Origin: Eubacteriales bacterium
GTDB taxonomy: Bacteria > Bacillota > Clostridia > Oscillospirales > Butyricicoccaceae
Length of the DNA: 32,192 nt
Direction of reading: 5' to 3'
NCBI GenBank assembly: GCA_030524285.1
Contig: JAUNGQ010000015.1
Location: 1-32,192 of the forward strand
The notes beneath the pieces are model-generated. The model did not search any database. It worked only from the letters and a program-made list of their open reading frames with translations, and was not told the origin of the DNA. Made by a program: the position numbers and the translations under genes. Each line of letters starts with the position of its first letter. Positions within the stretch are counted from its first letter, which is position 1. Positions 1 through 8,725 of this stretch are shown in pieces.

Positions 1-10
1 GGCCAATGTA

Positions 11-87
11 TGGCGTCCCTGAGAGGATTCGAACCTCCGGCCTACCGCTTAGGAGGCGGTCGCTCTATCCAGCTGAGCTACAGAGAC
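11..87 (-). tRNA. tRNA-Arg (anticodon CCT)
   Basis: Read on the minus strand this folds as a complete 77-nt cloverleaf. The 7-bp acceptor stem is GTCTCTG/CAGGGAC, the D arm is GCTC/GAGC and the anticodon stem is ACCGC/GCGGT. The loop CTCCTAA gives anticodon CCT (plus-strand positions 51-53), which reads the arginine codon AGG. The T arm GGAGG/CCTCT carries TTCGAAT, and CCA is encoded at positions 13-11. A good promoter lies just upstream on the same strand. Confidence 0.97.
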
Positions 88-110
88 AAATGGGAATCAA
101 CAGCATTTAC

Positions 111-139
111 AGTATACCTGATTGGTATAAAAATTGCAA
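111..139 (-). promoter_or_regulatory. Promoter of the tRNA-Arg gene
   Basis: On the minus strand a -35 box TTGCAA (139-134) and a -10 box TATACT (116-111) are separated by 17 nt. This places transcription start shortly before the tRNA 5' end at 87. Confidence 0.65.
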
Positions 140-194
140 GCATCAGCTGGATCGAAAACCGGATTTTATCTGTAAGATAATTTGTAACAGTATC

Positions 195-223
195 TTGCAT
201 TGAGGGAGAAAAAGCTTTATTAT
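195..223 (+). promoter_or_regulatory. Promoter of the lipid kinase gene
   Basis: TTGCAT (195-200) and TATTAT (218-223) are separated by 17 nt, about 50 nt upstream of the ATG at 272. Confidence 0.55.
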
Positions 224-271
224 ATAAAGAATAGAAAAGACTTGAACTTGGTTATAAGGGAGGAAATTGCC

Positions 272-1255
272 ATGCTGACAGGACAAAAGCAGAAGCTGAT
301 GCTGGTAATTAACCCGACTGCTGGTAAAAACCGTGCGCGGGATAATCTGTTCATGCTGATAAACTATTTTTTTACGCATGATTATCATGTAACTGTTTTC
401 CCAACACAGGCGAAAGGGGATGCCTGTAATTTTGTTGCGGAATATGCAACGGCCTTTGACGCATTGGTATGTGTCGGCGGCGACGGTACGCTCAATGAGG
501 TTGTCACAGGGCTGATGATGTGTGAACCGGAGCGCCGTCCACGGCTCGGTTATATTCCCGGAGGCTCTACCAATGATTTTGCCAATACCCTCGGCATCAG
601 CAGTGAAATGGAAAAGGCGGCGCAGGAATTTTGTGCCGGAGAACCGTTCTGTTGTGATATCGGACGGTTTAATGGACGATATTTCACCTATGTTGCAGCA
701 TTTGGGCTTTTCACGGAGGTTTCCTACGAGACACCCCAGCCGTTGAAAAATACACTGGGACATGCTGCATATATTCTGGAGGGAGCGAAATCTCTGGCCT
801 CCATCAAGAGCTATCCGTTAAAAATTATCTGTGACGACGAAGAAACCGAGGGCAATTTTATTTATGGACAATTCTCCAATTCTACTTCGATCGGCGGTAT
901 TCTGAATATCGGACGAACTGGCGTACAATTGGATGACGGTTTATTTGAGGTTATTTTGATTCATATGCCGGAAAACCTGTTGGTATTGAATGAAATTATC
1001 GCTAAGTTGATGACACAGAATCTGGAAGGCAGCGATCATATTTTTTTCCGTCGGGCAAAAAAAGTAACAGTTGTTTCAGAAGACCTGCTTCCATGGACAT
1101 TAGATGGCGAGTCCGGCGGAAGCTTCCGCTATTCCCAAGCAGAAATTATGCCGGGAGCGGTTACCTTCAATCTGGTTTCGCAGGAGCGTTCTGTAAAGGC
1201 TTTGAAGGAGCAGGACAATCCTGCTGCACAGGAGCAGACGGAAACTGAAATATAA
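272..1255 (+). CDS. Diacylglycerol kinase family lipid kinase
   Basis: This 327-residue protein belongs to the DagK/YegS/LCB5 lipid kinase family, which phosphorylates diacylglycerol or related lipids with ATP at the membrane. Visible family motifs are NPTAGK (residues 14-19), the nucleotide-binding GGDGTLNE (69-76), PGGSTNDFANTLG (about 100) and WTLDGE near the C-terminus, which supplies the conserved DGE of the regulatory metal site. I chose the ATG at 272 because AGGGAGG precedes it by 8-9 nt. A TTG-initiated extension to 200 would start inside the promoter. The length is normal for bacterial DgkB-type enzymes. The exact substrate (diacylglycerol or another lipid) cannot be told from the sequence. 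The gene appears to be transcribed alone from its own promoter. Confidence 0.93.
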   Translation: MLTGQKQKLMLVINPTAGKNRARDNLFMLINYFFTHDYHVTVFPTQAKGDACNFVAEYATAFDALVCVGGDGTLNEVVTGLMMCEPERRPRLGYIPGGSTNDFANTLGISSEMEKAAQEFCAGEPFCCDIGRFNGRYFTYVAAFGLFTEVSYETPQPLKNTLGHAAYILEGAKSLASIKSYPLKIICDDEETEGNFIYGQFSNSTSIGGILNIGRTGVQLDDGLFEVILIHMPENLLVLNEIIAKLMTQNLEGSDHIFFRRAKKVTVVSEDLLPWTLDGESGGSFRYSQAEIMPGAVTFNLVSQERSVKALKEQDNPAAQEQTETEI

Positions 1256-1354
1256 ATCATATCTTTATATTTTGTAACATGTTTCTGGATTCGTATTGGC
1301 ATAAATTCACACAAAATAGTTTTATTTTTCTCGGATTTTTTTCTGTTTTTTGTT

Positions 1355-1383
1355 TTGACACACCGAAAAAAGCGTGATAAAAT
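1355..1383 (+). promoter_or_regulatory. Promoter of the structured leader and DUF2798 gene
   Basis: A consensus TTGACA (1355-1360) and TAAAAT (1378-1383) are spaced by exactly 17 nt. Predicted start is near 1390, leaving a leader of about 138 nt before the ATG at 1528. Confidence 0.75.
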
Positions 1384-1402
1384 GAATACAATTCAATAAG
1401 AA

Positions 1403-1502
1403 ACGCAAACGACACATGTTTTACCTTAGGGTATGTAAATCTGATCACGGAACGTAAAAGTCCCGTGATCTTTTTACCGTAAACATGTGTCTTTTTTTGC
1501 GT
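1403..1502 (+). ncRNA. Structured leader or small RNA with terminator-like end
   Basis: The transcript can fold into a long interrupted hairpin. The outer helix is ACGCAAA (1403-1409) with TTTGCGT (1496-1502). An 11-bp helix GACACATGTTT (1411-1421) pairs with AAACATGTGTC (1481-1491), followed directly by seven T residues (1492-1498). Inside are GGTA (1430-1433) with TACC (1475-1478) and a terminal helix GATCACGG (1443-1450) with CCGTGATC (1463-1470). GGTA can alternatively close a small TACC-TTAG-GGTA hairpin (1422-1433), so switching is possible. Helix plus T7 looks like an intrinsic terminator placed before the downstream gene, so this is either an attenuator/riboswitch-like leader or a separate RNA of about 110 nt. 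I do not recognise the class. Confidence 0.6.
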
Positions 1503-1527
1503 CAATGTAAAGGAGTATCATATTCAT

Positions 1528-2106
1528 ATGCCAAGAAATCAGTTTCAGCGAATGGTATTCGCATTCATCACCGTTTTGATTACAGTTCATGCGTATGTAT
1601 TCTTTAGCCTGTATGTTGTCAATGGCGGCACACTGTGCGAGGCTACCGGCGCGGCAAGCGTGTTGGAAGCAATTCGTCAGATGGGCGGCGTGTATATGTT
1701 TGGACGACATCTCCCAATTTGGACAGTGGTACTGGTTGAGTTTTGTTTTGCGTATGCGTTGGAGCTTGTAATGGGAAGCCCATGTTCCTTCCGCCTGGCA
1801 ATGAAGGTATTTGACCCGCGTGAAACTCATCCGGTTCTGTTTGAAAGTGCAATTATTTGCGCCACTGTTGGTCTTATGTGCCCAACGATGAGTTTCATTG
1901 CTGCATGGCTGTATTATCCATATTATGAAGGCTTCCACATCATCACATTGCTGGCAAACTGGCTCAAGCTGATGTGTTTTAATTTCCCATTCGCATATTT
2001 TACGCAGATGTTCTTTATTCAGCCGTTTGTGCGTACAGCATTCAAGCTGCTGTTCCATAAGGATTTGGCAAAGCGTGTCCAGCAGCCAGCTCCGGAAGCG
2101 GCATAA
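1528..2106 (+). CDS. DUF2798-like integral membrane protein
   Basis: This 192-residue protein is hydrophobic and looks like two DUF2798-type halves, each with two membrane-spanning segments (roughly residues 8-30, 67-88, 108-130 and 140-170). The opening RNQFQRMVFAFITVLITVHAY and the later FAYALELV fit the family as I know it; its function is not established. The start is fixed by AAAGGAG at 1509-1515, 12 nt upstream. It is a single-gene unit between its own promoter and a strong terminator at 2142-2185. Expression is probably governed by the folded leader at 1403-1502, which may be the best clue to its role, for example transport or sensing of a small molecule, but that is inference. Confidence 0.8.
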   Translation: MPRNQFQRMVFAFITVLITVHAYVFFSLYVVNGGTLCEATGAASVLEAIRQMGGVYMFGRHLPIWTVVLVEFCFAYALELVMGSPCSFRLAMKVFDPRETHPVLFESAIICATVGLMCPTMSFIAAWLYYPYYEGFHIITLLANWLKLMCFNFPFAYFTQMFFIQPFVRTAFKLLFHKDLAKRVQQPAPEAA

Positions 2107-2141
2107 AGTATAGTGGTTATACACGAATCCATCGGATTACG

Positions 2142-2185
2142 CAGGAGAACCCACAGAGGCAAGTGGGTTCTCCTGTGCTTTTTTT
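2142..2185 (+). terminator. Intrinsic terminator after the DUF2798 gene
   Basis: CAGGAGAACCCAC (2142-2154) pairs perfectly with GTGGGTTCTCCTG (2163-2175), and a T7 run at 2179-2185 follows. Confidence 0.9.
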
Positions 2186-2193
2186 AAATCATC

Positions 2194-2222
2194 TTGCGGC
2201 AATGCTCCGGCTATGCTATACT
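2194..2222 (+). promoter_or_regulatory. Promoter of lepA-hemW
   Basis: TTGCGG (2194-2199) and TATACT (2217-2222) are spaced by 17 nt, beginning just after the preceding terminator. Transcription would start near 2229, giving a leader of about 75 nt. Confidence 0.6.
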
Positions 2223-2303
2223 GATAAATACGATTAGGCATAGTTTGGCCTTATGTATTGTAAATGTCCGCCGCAGATACGGTTGCGGTGGAAAGGAGAA
2301 ATC

Positions 2304-4115
2304 ATGAAAGATCAATCCCTTATTCGAAATTTTTCCATTGTTGCACATATTGACCATGGTAAATCCACGCTGGCAGACCGTCTTTTGGAACGCTGCCGGG
2401 CTGTTACACAGCGAGAGATGGAAAGCCAGCTTTTGGACAATATGGATCTGGAACGTGAACGCGGTATTACCATCAAAGCGCGTGCCGTCCGTATGGATTA
2501 TGAAGCGCAGGATGGCAATACCTATCAGATGAACCTGATTGATACACCGGGTCATGTAGACTTCAACTATGAAGTATCTCGCTCACTGGCAGCCTGTGAA
2601 GGCGCGGTTTTGGTTGTCGATGCCACACAGGGCATTGAGGCGCAGACACTTGCCAATACCTATCTCGCTATTGAGAATAATCTGGAGGTTCTGCCAGTTG
2701 TCAATAAAATCGATCTGCCCTCGGCAGATCCGGCGCGTGCCAAGCATGAAATTGAAGATATCATCGGCATTCCGGCGGAGGATGCACCGGAAGTATCCGC
2801 AAAAATGGGCCTGAATATTGAAGCTGTGCTCGAACGGATTATCACGGATATTCCGGCGCCGGAGGGCGATCCGCAGGCGCCGCTTCGGGCGTTGATTTTT
2901 GACAGCCAGTATGATTCCTATCGCGGCGTTATTGTTTATGTCCGTGTTATGGAAGGCTCGATTCGGCCGGGGATGAAGGTGAAAATGATGGCAACCGGCG
3001 CACAATTCCAGGTTGTGGAAACCGGATATATGCGCCCGCTGACACTCGAGCCGTCCAGGGATGGACTCATCGCAGGTGAAGTCGGCTATTTTACCGCTTC
3101 CATTAAAAATGTATCGGATACCCGTGTCGGCGATACCGTTACCGGAGTGGAAAATCCGGCAGACGAAGCCCTTCCGGGCTATCGTAAGGTACAGCCGATG
3201 GTATTTTCCGGTGTTTATCCGGCAGATAGTGCACGCTATCCTGACTTGCGCGATGCATTGGAAAAGCTGCAGCTCAACGATGCGGCATTGACGTTTGAGC
3301 CGGAAAGTTCGGTTGCTCTTGGCTTTGGTTTCCGCTGTGGCTTCCTTGGGCTGCTGCATATGGAGATTATTCAGGAACGTCTGGAACGTGAATATGACCT
3401 CGATTTGATTACAACTGCACCGAGCGTTATTTATAAAATTAAGCGCACGGATGGCGAAGAGGAATATATCGACAATCCGCTGAATTACCCGGACCCGACG
3501 ACACTGGATTATGCGGAGGAGCCGTATGTCAAGGCGAGCATTATGACGCCGAGTGAATATGTCGGCAATATCATGGAGCTGTGCCAGGAACGCCGTGGTA
3601 TTTATCAGGATATGGAGTATATCGACGCGGACCGTGTGGAAATGCATTATGAGCTGCCATTGGGCGAAATTATTTATGATTTCTTTGATGCGCTCAAATC
3701 GCGTACCCGCGGCTATGCATCGCTGGACTATGAACTGATCGGTTACCGCCGTTCGGAGCTGGTTAAGCTGGATGTACTGCTCAATGGGGATTCCGTGGAT
3801 GCGCTGTCCTTTATTGTCCATCAGGAAAAGGCATATGGACGTGCGCGTAAAATTGTCGAAAAGCTGAAGGAAAACATTCCGCGTCAGCTGTTTGAGGTTC
3901 CGGTACAGGCGGCAATTGGAAATAAAATCATCGCCCGTGAAACCATCAAGGCAATGCGTAAGGATGTCCTTGCCAAGTGCTACGGCGGCGATATTACCCG
4001 AAAGAAAAAGCTGCTGGAAAAGCAGAAGGAAGGCAAAAAACGTATGCGTGCCCTTGGTTCCGTACAGGTTCCCCAGGAAGCGTTTATGGCTGTGCTCAAG
4101 CTGGATGAAGAATAA
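2304..4115 (+). CDS. lepA: Elongation factor 4 (LepA), ribosome-associated GTPase
   Basis: LepA/EF4 is a translational GTPase that acts on stalled or assembling ribosomes. The 603-residue product has the G1 motif AHIDHGKST (residues 14-22), the switch-I region with [10 protein letters not shown]3 DTPGHVDF, and G4 NKIDLP. The C-terminal LepA-specific region contains [14 protein letters not shown] and ends at the usual family length. I chose the ATG at 2304 because AAAGGAG sits 7 nt upstream. Longer in-frame reading back to 2253 has no ribosome site. The last 11 nt overlap hemW, so the two are translationally coupled. lepA-hemW is a conserved pair in Firmicutes, where it often precedes hrcA. 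Here hrcA lies about 22 kb away. Confidence 0.98.
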   Translation: MKDQSLIRNFSIVAHIDHGKSTLADRLLERCRAVTQREMESQLLDNMDLERERGITIKARAVRMDYEAQDGNTYQMNLIDTPGHVDFNYEVSRSLAACEGAVLVVDATQGIEAQTLANTYLAIENNLEVLPVVNKIDLPSADPARAKHEIEDIIGIPAEDAPEVSAKMGLNIEAVLERIITDIPAPEGDPQAPLRALIFDSQYDSYRGVIVYVRVMEGSIRPGMKVKMMATGAQFQVVETGYMRPLTLEPSRDGLIAGEVGYFTASIKNVSDTRVGDTVTGVENPADEALPGYRKVQPMVFSGVYPADSARYPDLRDALEKLQLNDAALTFEPESSVALGFGFRCGFLGLLHMEIIQERLEREYDLDLITTAPSVIYKIKRTDGEEEYIDNPLNYPDPTTLDYAEEPYVKASIMTPSEYVGNIMELCQERRGIYQDMEYIDADRVEMHYELPLGEIIYDFFDALKSRTRGYASLDYELIGYRRSELVKLDVLLNGDSVDALSFIVHQEKAYGRARKIVEKLKENIPRQLFEVPVQAAIGNKIIARETIKAMRKDVLAKCYGGDITRKKKLLEKQKEGKKRMRALGSVQVPQEAFMAVLKLDEE

Positions 4116-5229
4116 GCTCGGGCTTTATATCCATGTGCCGTTCTGTGCTGCCAAATGTGCCTATTGTGATTTTTATTCCCTTGGAGACAGGCTGGAGCAG
4201 CGGGATGCCTATGTCCATCGCTTGCTTGCGGATTTACAGCGGCAGGCGCTGCAATGCAGGCAATATGTTGTGGATACCATCTATTTTGGCGGTGGGACGC
4301 CCAGTCTGTTGGGCGGGAAACGCATTGCGCACATACTGGATGCGATCCGGTCACAGTATCCCATTGCACCGGATGTGGAAATCACCGTGGAAGCCAATCC
4401 GGATTCCATGACGGAGGAATTTCTCACAACATCGCATGCCGCCGGTGTCAATCGGTTATCCATGGGGATACAGTCCGCGCACGACGATGAGCTGAAAGCG
4501 ATCGGACGCATTCATACCTTTTCACAGGCACAGGCTGCGTTTGCAGCGGCACGAAAGGCCGGATTTGAAAATATCAGTGTGGATTTGATGTATGCCCTGC
4601 CGGGACAGACCATGGACAGGCTGGAGCAGTCCATCGATGCACTGCTTGCGTTGCAGCCGGAGCATTTGTCCTGCTATGGACTGACGCTGGAACAGCATAC
4701 ACCGCTGGGGCGAAAAAATCCGCGACTGCCGGATGAGGACACACAGGCGGATATGTATCTGATGTTGTGTCAAAGAATGGATGACGCCGGATTTCTGCAT
4801 TATGAAATTTCCAATTTCGCGAAGCAGGGCTTTCATAGCAGACACAACAGCCGGTATTGGGAGCAGTCATCCTATCTGGGTTTTGGCCCGGGCGCACATG
4901 GGGATTTTGCGGGAATCCGCTATGAAATTCCGCGGGATTTTACTGCATGGCTTGCGGGAATAGCAAAGCCGCAAGGGGAGGACAACGAAGCGATTGACCG
5001 CGCCGCGGAATATATCATGCTGTCCTTGCGTACAGCGCATGGCTTTGATGCACAGTATTTTGAACAGACCTTTTCACAAGATTCCAAACCGGTTGCGCAG
5101 GCGCTGGCTGCGCTGCCGGAGCAGTATATCCGGCAGACAGATAGCCGCTGGCATTTGACCGATGCGGGCTTTCTGATTTCCAATGCGATTATCGTTGCTG
5201 CATTGGATGCAATGGAAACAGCAAAATAA
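4105..5229 (+). CDS. hemW: HemW, radical SAM haem chaperone-like protein
   Basis: The 374-residue product is a HemW/HemN-like radical SAM protein; HemW proteins bind haem and deliver it to respiratory proteins. Cys14, Cys18 and Cys21 form the CxxxCxxC [4Fe-4S] site within [19 protein letters not shown] lies at 62-67. The HNSRYW motif is the HNxxYW signature separating HemW from true coproporphyrinogen dehydrogenase HemN. The ATG at 4105 overlaps the end of lepA by 11 nt and puts the iron-sulphur motif at the N-terminus, as in the family. Upstream in-frame codons are within lepA and were discarded. No good Shine-Dalgarno is visible, consistent with coupling to lepA translation. Confidence 0.95.
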   Translation: MKNKLGLYIHVPFCAAKCAYCDFYSLGDRLEQRDAYVHRLLADLQRQALQCRQYVVDTIYFGGGTPSLLGGKRIAHILDAIRSQYPIAPDVEITVEANPDSMTEEFLTTSHAAGVNRLSMGIQSAHDDELKAIGRIHTFSQAQAAFAAARKAGFENISVDLMYALPGQTMDRLEQSIDALLALQPEHLSCYGLTLEQHTPLGRKNPRLPDEDTQADMYLMLCQRMDDAGFLHYEISNFAKQGFHSRHNSRYWEQSSYLGFGPGAHGDFAGIRYEIPRDFTAWLAGIAKPQGEDNEAIDRAAEYIMLSLRTAHGFDAQYFEQTFSQDSKPVAQALAALPEQYIRQTDSRWHLTDAGFLISNAIIVAALDAMETAK

Positions 5230-5249
5230 AAATAACATGCGTTTATCCA

Positions 5250-5297
5250 ACCCCTCCAAGAGGGAGGGGGATCGCCGCGAAGCGGTGGTGGAAGGAG
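5250..5297 (+). repeat. Type B intergenic hairpin element
   Basis: Hairpin 1 is CCCCTCC-AAGA-GGGAGGGG (about 5251-5270), hairpin 2 is CGCCGC-GAA-GCGGTGG (about 5273-5288), and a GGAAGGAG tail follows. It has the same architecture as the type B modules at 20563, 20751, 16383 and 28682. It sits alone between hemW and the ACT-domain gene. Confidence 0.7.
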
Positions 5298-5325
5298 TAA
5301 AATCAACCTTTAGGAGGAAACATAC

Positions 5326-5598
5326 ATGCGTGCAATGTTAACTGTGGCGGGCAAGGACCGCACCGGCGTAATCGCCCGAATTTCCGGTACTTTAAGCAAT
5401 CACAATGTCAATATTATTGACGTGCGCCAGAATATCATGGGCGGCGATCTGTTTGCCATGATTATGCTGGTTGAGCTGGAGGGCTGTGATATCAGCTTCC
5501 CGGCACTCACGGCACAGCTGGAGGCTGACGGCGTTGAGCTGGGCATGAAGGTGCATCTGATGCATGAAGATATTTTTAACGCGATGCATCGTATTTAA
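5326..5598 (+). CDS. ACT domain-containing protein (UPF0237 type)
   Basis: This 90-residue single ACT-domain protein begins RAMLTVAGKDRTGVIARIS, with the conserved glycine/aspartate ligand-binding turn of ACT domains, and contains NVNIIDVRQNIM. ACT domains bind amino acids or small effectors and usually regulate partners. Strong AGGAGG at 5312-5317 sets the start. It is followed after 12 nt by the UPF0210 gene; this ACT plus UPF0210/PFL pairing is conserved in many Firmicutes, suggesting that the two work together, but no function is established. No separate promoter is evident, so it may be read through from lepA-hemW across the repeat. Confidence 0.92.
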   Translation: MRAMLTVAGKDRTGVIARISGTLSNHNVNIIDVRQNIMGGDLFAMIMLVELEGCDISFPALTAQLEADGVELGMKVHLMHEDIFNAMHRI

Positions 5599-5610
5599 GG
5601 AGATTCCGTG

Positions 5611-6972
5611 ATGTTAAACAGCTTTGATATTTTAGAAACCATCAAGATGATTGAGGATGAGCATCTGGATATCCGTACCATTACCATGGGTATCTCTCTG
5701 CTCGACTGTATTTCCGGCGACATCAATATGACTGCCGATAAGGTGTATGATAAAATCACCCGTAAGGCAGAGCATCTGGTAAAGACGGGGGAAAGCATTG
5801 AAGCGGAGCTGGGAATCCCGATTATTCATAAGCGTATTTCCGTCACACCGATTTCCATGATCGGCGCTGCAAGCGATGCCAACTCCTATGTACCACTGGC
5901 ACAGGCGTTAGACCGTGCCGCTGCAACCTGTGGTGTGAATTTTGTCGGCGGATTTTCTGCGCTTGTACAAAAGGGCTTTGCCAAGGGCGATGAGATATTG
6001 ATCCGTTCCATTCCGGAAGCGCTGGCAGAGACGGAATTGGTATGCTCCTCTGTCAATGTTGCGTCCACCAAGGCGGGCACCAATCTGGATGCTGTTCGCA
6101 TGATGGGCGAAGTGATTCGACAGACCGCAGAGCTGACGGCTGATCGCCAGTGCATTGGCGCAGGCAAGCTGGTTGTTTTTGCCAATGCCGTTGAGGATAA
6201 CCCGTTTATGGCTGGCGCTTTTCATGGCGTTGGGGAAGCGGATTGTGTGCTCAATGTCGGCGTATCCGGCCCGGGTGTTGTACATTCCGCCATCCAGCGT
6301 GCCGGTGAAGACTGCTCGATGAATGAAATTGCGGATATCATTAAGAAGACTGCGTTTAAGATTACTCGTATGGGCCAGTTGGTAGGCTCAATTGCTTCGG
6401 AGCGTCTGGGCGTTCCGTTTGGCATTGTGGACCTTTCGCTTGCACCGACTCCGGCTGTCGGTGACTCGGTAGCCCGTATTCTGGAAGAGGTTGGCCTGGA
6501 ATGCTGCGGTACGCACGGTACAACGGCGGTTCTGGCAATGCTGAATGATGCAGTGAAAAAGGGCGGTGTGATGGCATCTGCTGCTGTCGGCGGCCTGTCC
6601 GGTGCATTTATTCCGGTATCGGAGGACGAGGGTATGATCCATGCAGTAAACGAAGGCAGCCTGTATCTGGATAAGTTGGAGGCCATGACGGCGGTTTGCT
6701 CGGTTGGCCTGGATATGATTGCCATTCCGGGCGACACACCGGCAGAAACCATTTCTGCCATTATTGCGGATGAGGCTGCGATCGGCGTTGTAAACAACAA
6801 GACCACGGCGGTCCGTGTGATTCCGGCAATCGGTAAGAAGGTTGGCGATGAGCTGGAGTTTGGCGGCTTGCTCGGTTCAGCGCCGGTTATGGATGTCCAT
6901 CCGTTCTCTGCGGCGAAGTTTATCCGGCGCGGCGGACGCATTCCGGCTCCGATGCATTCTCTCAAAAACTGA
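5611..6972 (+). CDS. PFL family protein (UPF0210/DUF711)
   Basis: The 453-residue product matches the UPF0210 family throughout: an N-terminal segment with [14 protein letters not shown], then [13 protein letters not shown], later [19 protein letters not shown], and a C-terminal [13 protein letters not shown]. Members share the fold of glycyl-radical (PFL) enzymes, but the biochemical activity is not settled. The ATG at 5611 is preferred over the GTG at 5608 because AAGGAG (5597-5602) then lies 8 nt upstream. It is coupled to the upstream ACT-domain gene, a recurrent neighbour. The ORF is intact and of normal family length. Confidence 0.93.
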   Translation: MLNSFDILETIKMIEDEHLDIRTITMGISLLDCISGDINMTADKVYDKITRKAEHLVKTGESIEAELGIPIIHKRISVTPISMIGAASDANSYVPLAQALDRAAATCGVNFVGGFSALVQKGFAKGDEILIRSIPEALAETELVCSSVNVASTKAGTNLDAVRMMGEVIRQTAELTADRQCIGAGKLVVFANAVEDNPFMAGAFHGVGEADCVLNVGVSGPGVVHSAIQRAGEDCSMNEIADIIKKTAFKITRMGQLVGSIASERLGVPFGIVDLSLAPTPAVGDSVARILEEVGLECCGTHGTTAVLAMLNDAVKKGGVMASAAVGGLSGAFIPVSEDEGMIHAVNEGSLYLDKLEAMTAVCSVGLDMIAIPGDTPAETISAIIADEAAIGVVNNKTTAVRVIPAIGKKVGDELEFGGLLGSAPVMDVHPFSAAKFIRRGGRIPAPMHSLKN

Positions 6973-6982
6973 GGAAGCAGTT

Positions 6983-7078
6983 ATGCGGCGTACATGGAAG
7001 CTGTTCCGCGCCTGGTATGCATTTGGCCTGATCTGTATGATGGGGCTGCTGGGCGTGCTCGGGAGAAAAAAGAAGTGA
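6983..7078 (+). CDS. 31-residue single-span membrane peptide
   Basis: A short reading frame starts 10 nt after the UPF0210 stop, with GAGGAAG (6971-6977) as a well-placed ribosome site. The peptide has a basic N-terminus (MRRTWK), one hydrophobic segment (about residues 11-26, with GLICMMGLLGVLG) and a basic RKKK end, typical of small membrane proteins. It is followed by a hairpin that may end the transcript. No homologue is known to me. Small size means chance cannot be excluded, but spacing, ribosome site and composition all favour a real gene. Confidence 0.55.
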   Translation: MRRTWKLFRAWYAFGLICMMGLLGVLGRKKK

Positions 7079-7085
7079 AGACAAT

Positions 7086-7116
7086 GGCTGGGCATGTATA
7101 TATGTCCAGCCGTTTT
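7086..7116 (+). terminator. Probable terminator after the UPF0210 operon
   Basis: A nearly uninterrupted hairpin of GGCTGG...CCAGCC (7086-7111, with two G-T pairs) is followed by GTTTTG. The T run is short, so strength is uncertain. Confidence 0.5.
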
Positions 7117-7266
7117 GACCCTTTCCGGTTATTCCCAAAAAGCAAAGCGGGTTGTTCCATGGCTTTTCGGGCATGATAAGCTTAGCGCCTGCTGCGTCAG
7201 GCACGGGATTGGTATTCATGAGCTGATTTCATCGGGAAACTTTTGCTTTTTTGTATAGAAATCCAG

Positions 7267-7296
7267 TTGTCGGCATTCCGCAGGAGGTGCTATAAT
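7267..7296 (+). promoter_or_regulatory. Promoter of the sugar-binding lipoprotein gene
   Basis: TTGTCG (7267-7272) and a perfect TATAAT (7291-7296) are separated by 18 nt. Start is expected near 7303. Confidence 0.7.
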
Positions 7297-7334
7297 AAGC
7301 TAACATATGCTGACCGGAAGGGGGAGATATCCGC

Positions 7335-8366
7335 ATGAAAAGGCGTTGGCATATCATAGGATTGGCGGTATGCATGGTCATGCTTTGCTGTGCATGCGGA
7401 AAATCCAGCAATAAGCCTTCCAATCAGGCCGGAAGTGGTGCCGATCAAAACACTACGTCTGAGTCGGAAAATGTGGCTGATCTGCCATATGTTGGTATTG
7501 TTTTAAAATCCACGGATAATCCATATTTTGCTTTGATTAAGGCTGGTGCGGAGGATGAAGCGGATATCCTTGGCGTGCAGGTTATGGTAGTTTCACCGGA
7601 CACGGAATCCAATACACAGGAGCAGGCCGATCTGGTTTCTACAATGGCAAATATGGCAGTCGATGTGATTGCAGTTGCGCCAAGTGATGAGGAGAGCCTG
7701 ACAGATGCGCTGGAACAGGCAGTGGATCGTGGGAAAATTATCATGTCGGTTGATACATCACTGGACTTTGCGGATTGTTCCTGTTATATCGGAAGTGACC
7801 AGTATGCGGGCGGCTATCAGCAGGGAAAATATGCTGCGGAGCTGGTAGCGCAAAATGATAATGCGTATGCCGTCATTCTCCGTGGCGCGGAGACAGATAA
7901 AACCCATACCCTGCGGGAATATGGAATTACTGATGCGCTGGAGGATGGCAACGTATATGTTCTGGGAGCAGAGGACTGCGGCAGTGATGAAGAGCAGGCA
8001 GAGAAAGCCATGGCAGATCTGCTGGAAGAGCACCCGGAGCTGAATGTTGTATGCACAACCTCGGACAGTATGGCGGTTGGCGCCCAGCGTGCGATTGCAA
8101 ATGCAAAACGGAAGGATATTCATATTGTTTCGTTTGATGGTTTACAGGAGGCATTGGAGCTGGTCCGTATTGGCGAGCTGGATGCGACGTTCGCGCAGGA
8201 TCCATATGAAATGGGCAGAAAGTGCATTGAGTACGCAATGAGGCTGTACAACGGCGAAAAACTGGATGAATCGTACCATACGGAGGTCAAACGGATTACA
8301 TCGGGGAATGCAGAAGCGCAAGTGGATAAAATCAACCGCCAGCTGAATCACAAAGGCGGAAAATAA
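7335..8366 (+). CDS. Substrate-binding lipoprotein, periplasmic-binding-protein type 1 (sugar/RbsB-like)
   Basis: This 343-residue protein has a lipoprotein signal peptide: basic MKRRW, a hydrophobic stretch, then LCCACG with the likely lipid-anchored Cys at 19 or 21. A Ser/Asn-rich linker follows. The mature part looks like a type 1 sugar-binding fold: YVGIVLKSTDNPYF, AVAPSDEESL, GSDQYAGGYQQGKYAAEL and a C-terminal VSFDGL. Such proteins deliver sugars to ABC importers or chemosensors on the outer face of the membrane. No permease or ATPase gene lies beside it, so it is an orphan that must share a transporter or act as a sensor. GGAAGGGGGAG precedes the start. It is a single-gene unit with its own promoter and terminator. 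Confidence 0.9.
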   Translation: MKRRWHIIGLAVCMVMLCCACGKSSNKPSNQAGSGADQNTTSESENVADLPYVGIVLKSTDNPYFALIKAGAEDEADILGVQVMVVSPDTESNTQEQADLVSTMANMAVDVIAVAPSDEESLTDALEQAVDRGKIIMSVDTSLDFADCSCYIGSDQYAGGYQQGKYAAELVAQNDNAYAVILRGAETDKTHTLREYGITDALEDGNVYVLGAEDCGSDEEQAEKAMADLLEEHPELNVVCTTSDSMAVGAQRAIANAKRKDIHIVSFDGLQEALELVRIGELDATFAQDPYEMGRKCIEYAMRLYNGEKLDESYHTEVKRITSGNAEAQVDKINRQLNHKGGK

Positions 8367-8383
8367 CCTTTTGGGGACATAGC

Positions 8384-8422
8384 AAAACTCCATTCCAGAG
8401 CATTTCTGAAATGGAGTTTTTT
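8384..8422 (+). terminator. Bidirectional terminator
   Basis: AAAACTCCATT (8384-8394) pairs with AATGGAGTTTT (8410-8420), with an inner CAGA/TCTG, then T8417-8422. The A run on the left lets it also serve the converging minus-strand regulator unit. Confidence 0.88.
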
Positions 8423-8485
8423 GTTTCAAGCCATGGTAGGCCATCCTGCTACAGGGCATTCTCATCCGAGGGAGGCGTTTGGACA

Positions 8486-8725
8486 TTATAGTGTGATTTT
8501 CACCTGTGTTCCATCGCTGGCGGTTACTTCAACAAAGGTTAGACCGCGGTGCTGCCGGAAAATATCACAACACTGTTGGAGCAAAGAGGCGAGATGCTTT
8601 TGCTCCATCGAAATACCGTCCTTCTGCATGGCTTTTAGGATGATAAAGACGGAGAAACGGCTGCAAATAAGCCAATTTGGAATGTAAAAAACAAGTGGAA
8701 CATGTTTTTTCACAAAAATCCTCAT
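8486..8725 (-). CDS. Small protein related to the C-terminal domain of the upstream XRE regulator
   Basis: The 79-residue product starts at an ATG that overlaps the stop of the XRE gene (ATGA at 8725-8722), so it is translationally coupled. Its end, FVEVTASDGTQVKITL, closely parallels the VEVEAADGTCVEVVVE end of the XRE protein, and both carry a short helical segment before it. I read it as a second copy of the same SHOCT-like/YvlB-associated domain without a DNA-binding part. It could form a complex with or antagonise the regulator; that is inference. The converging terminator at 8384-8422 closes the unit. Confidence 0.7.
   Translation of the reverse strand: MRIFVKKHVPLVFYIPNWLICSRFSVFIILKAMQKDGISMEQKHLASLLQQCCDIFRQHRGLTFVEVTASDGTQVKITL

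Noticed and set aside
2583-3821. 412-codon open frame antisense to lepA
   Set aside because: A shadow of lepA codon bias; no recognisable protein or start signal.
3892-4104. Upstream extension of hemW inside lepA
   Set aside because: The family N-terminus begins at 4105, and the extension is lepA sequence in another frame.
8461-8476. CATCCGAGGGAGG as another repeat relic
   Set aside because: It has no complementary arm; too little to count as a family member.
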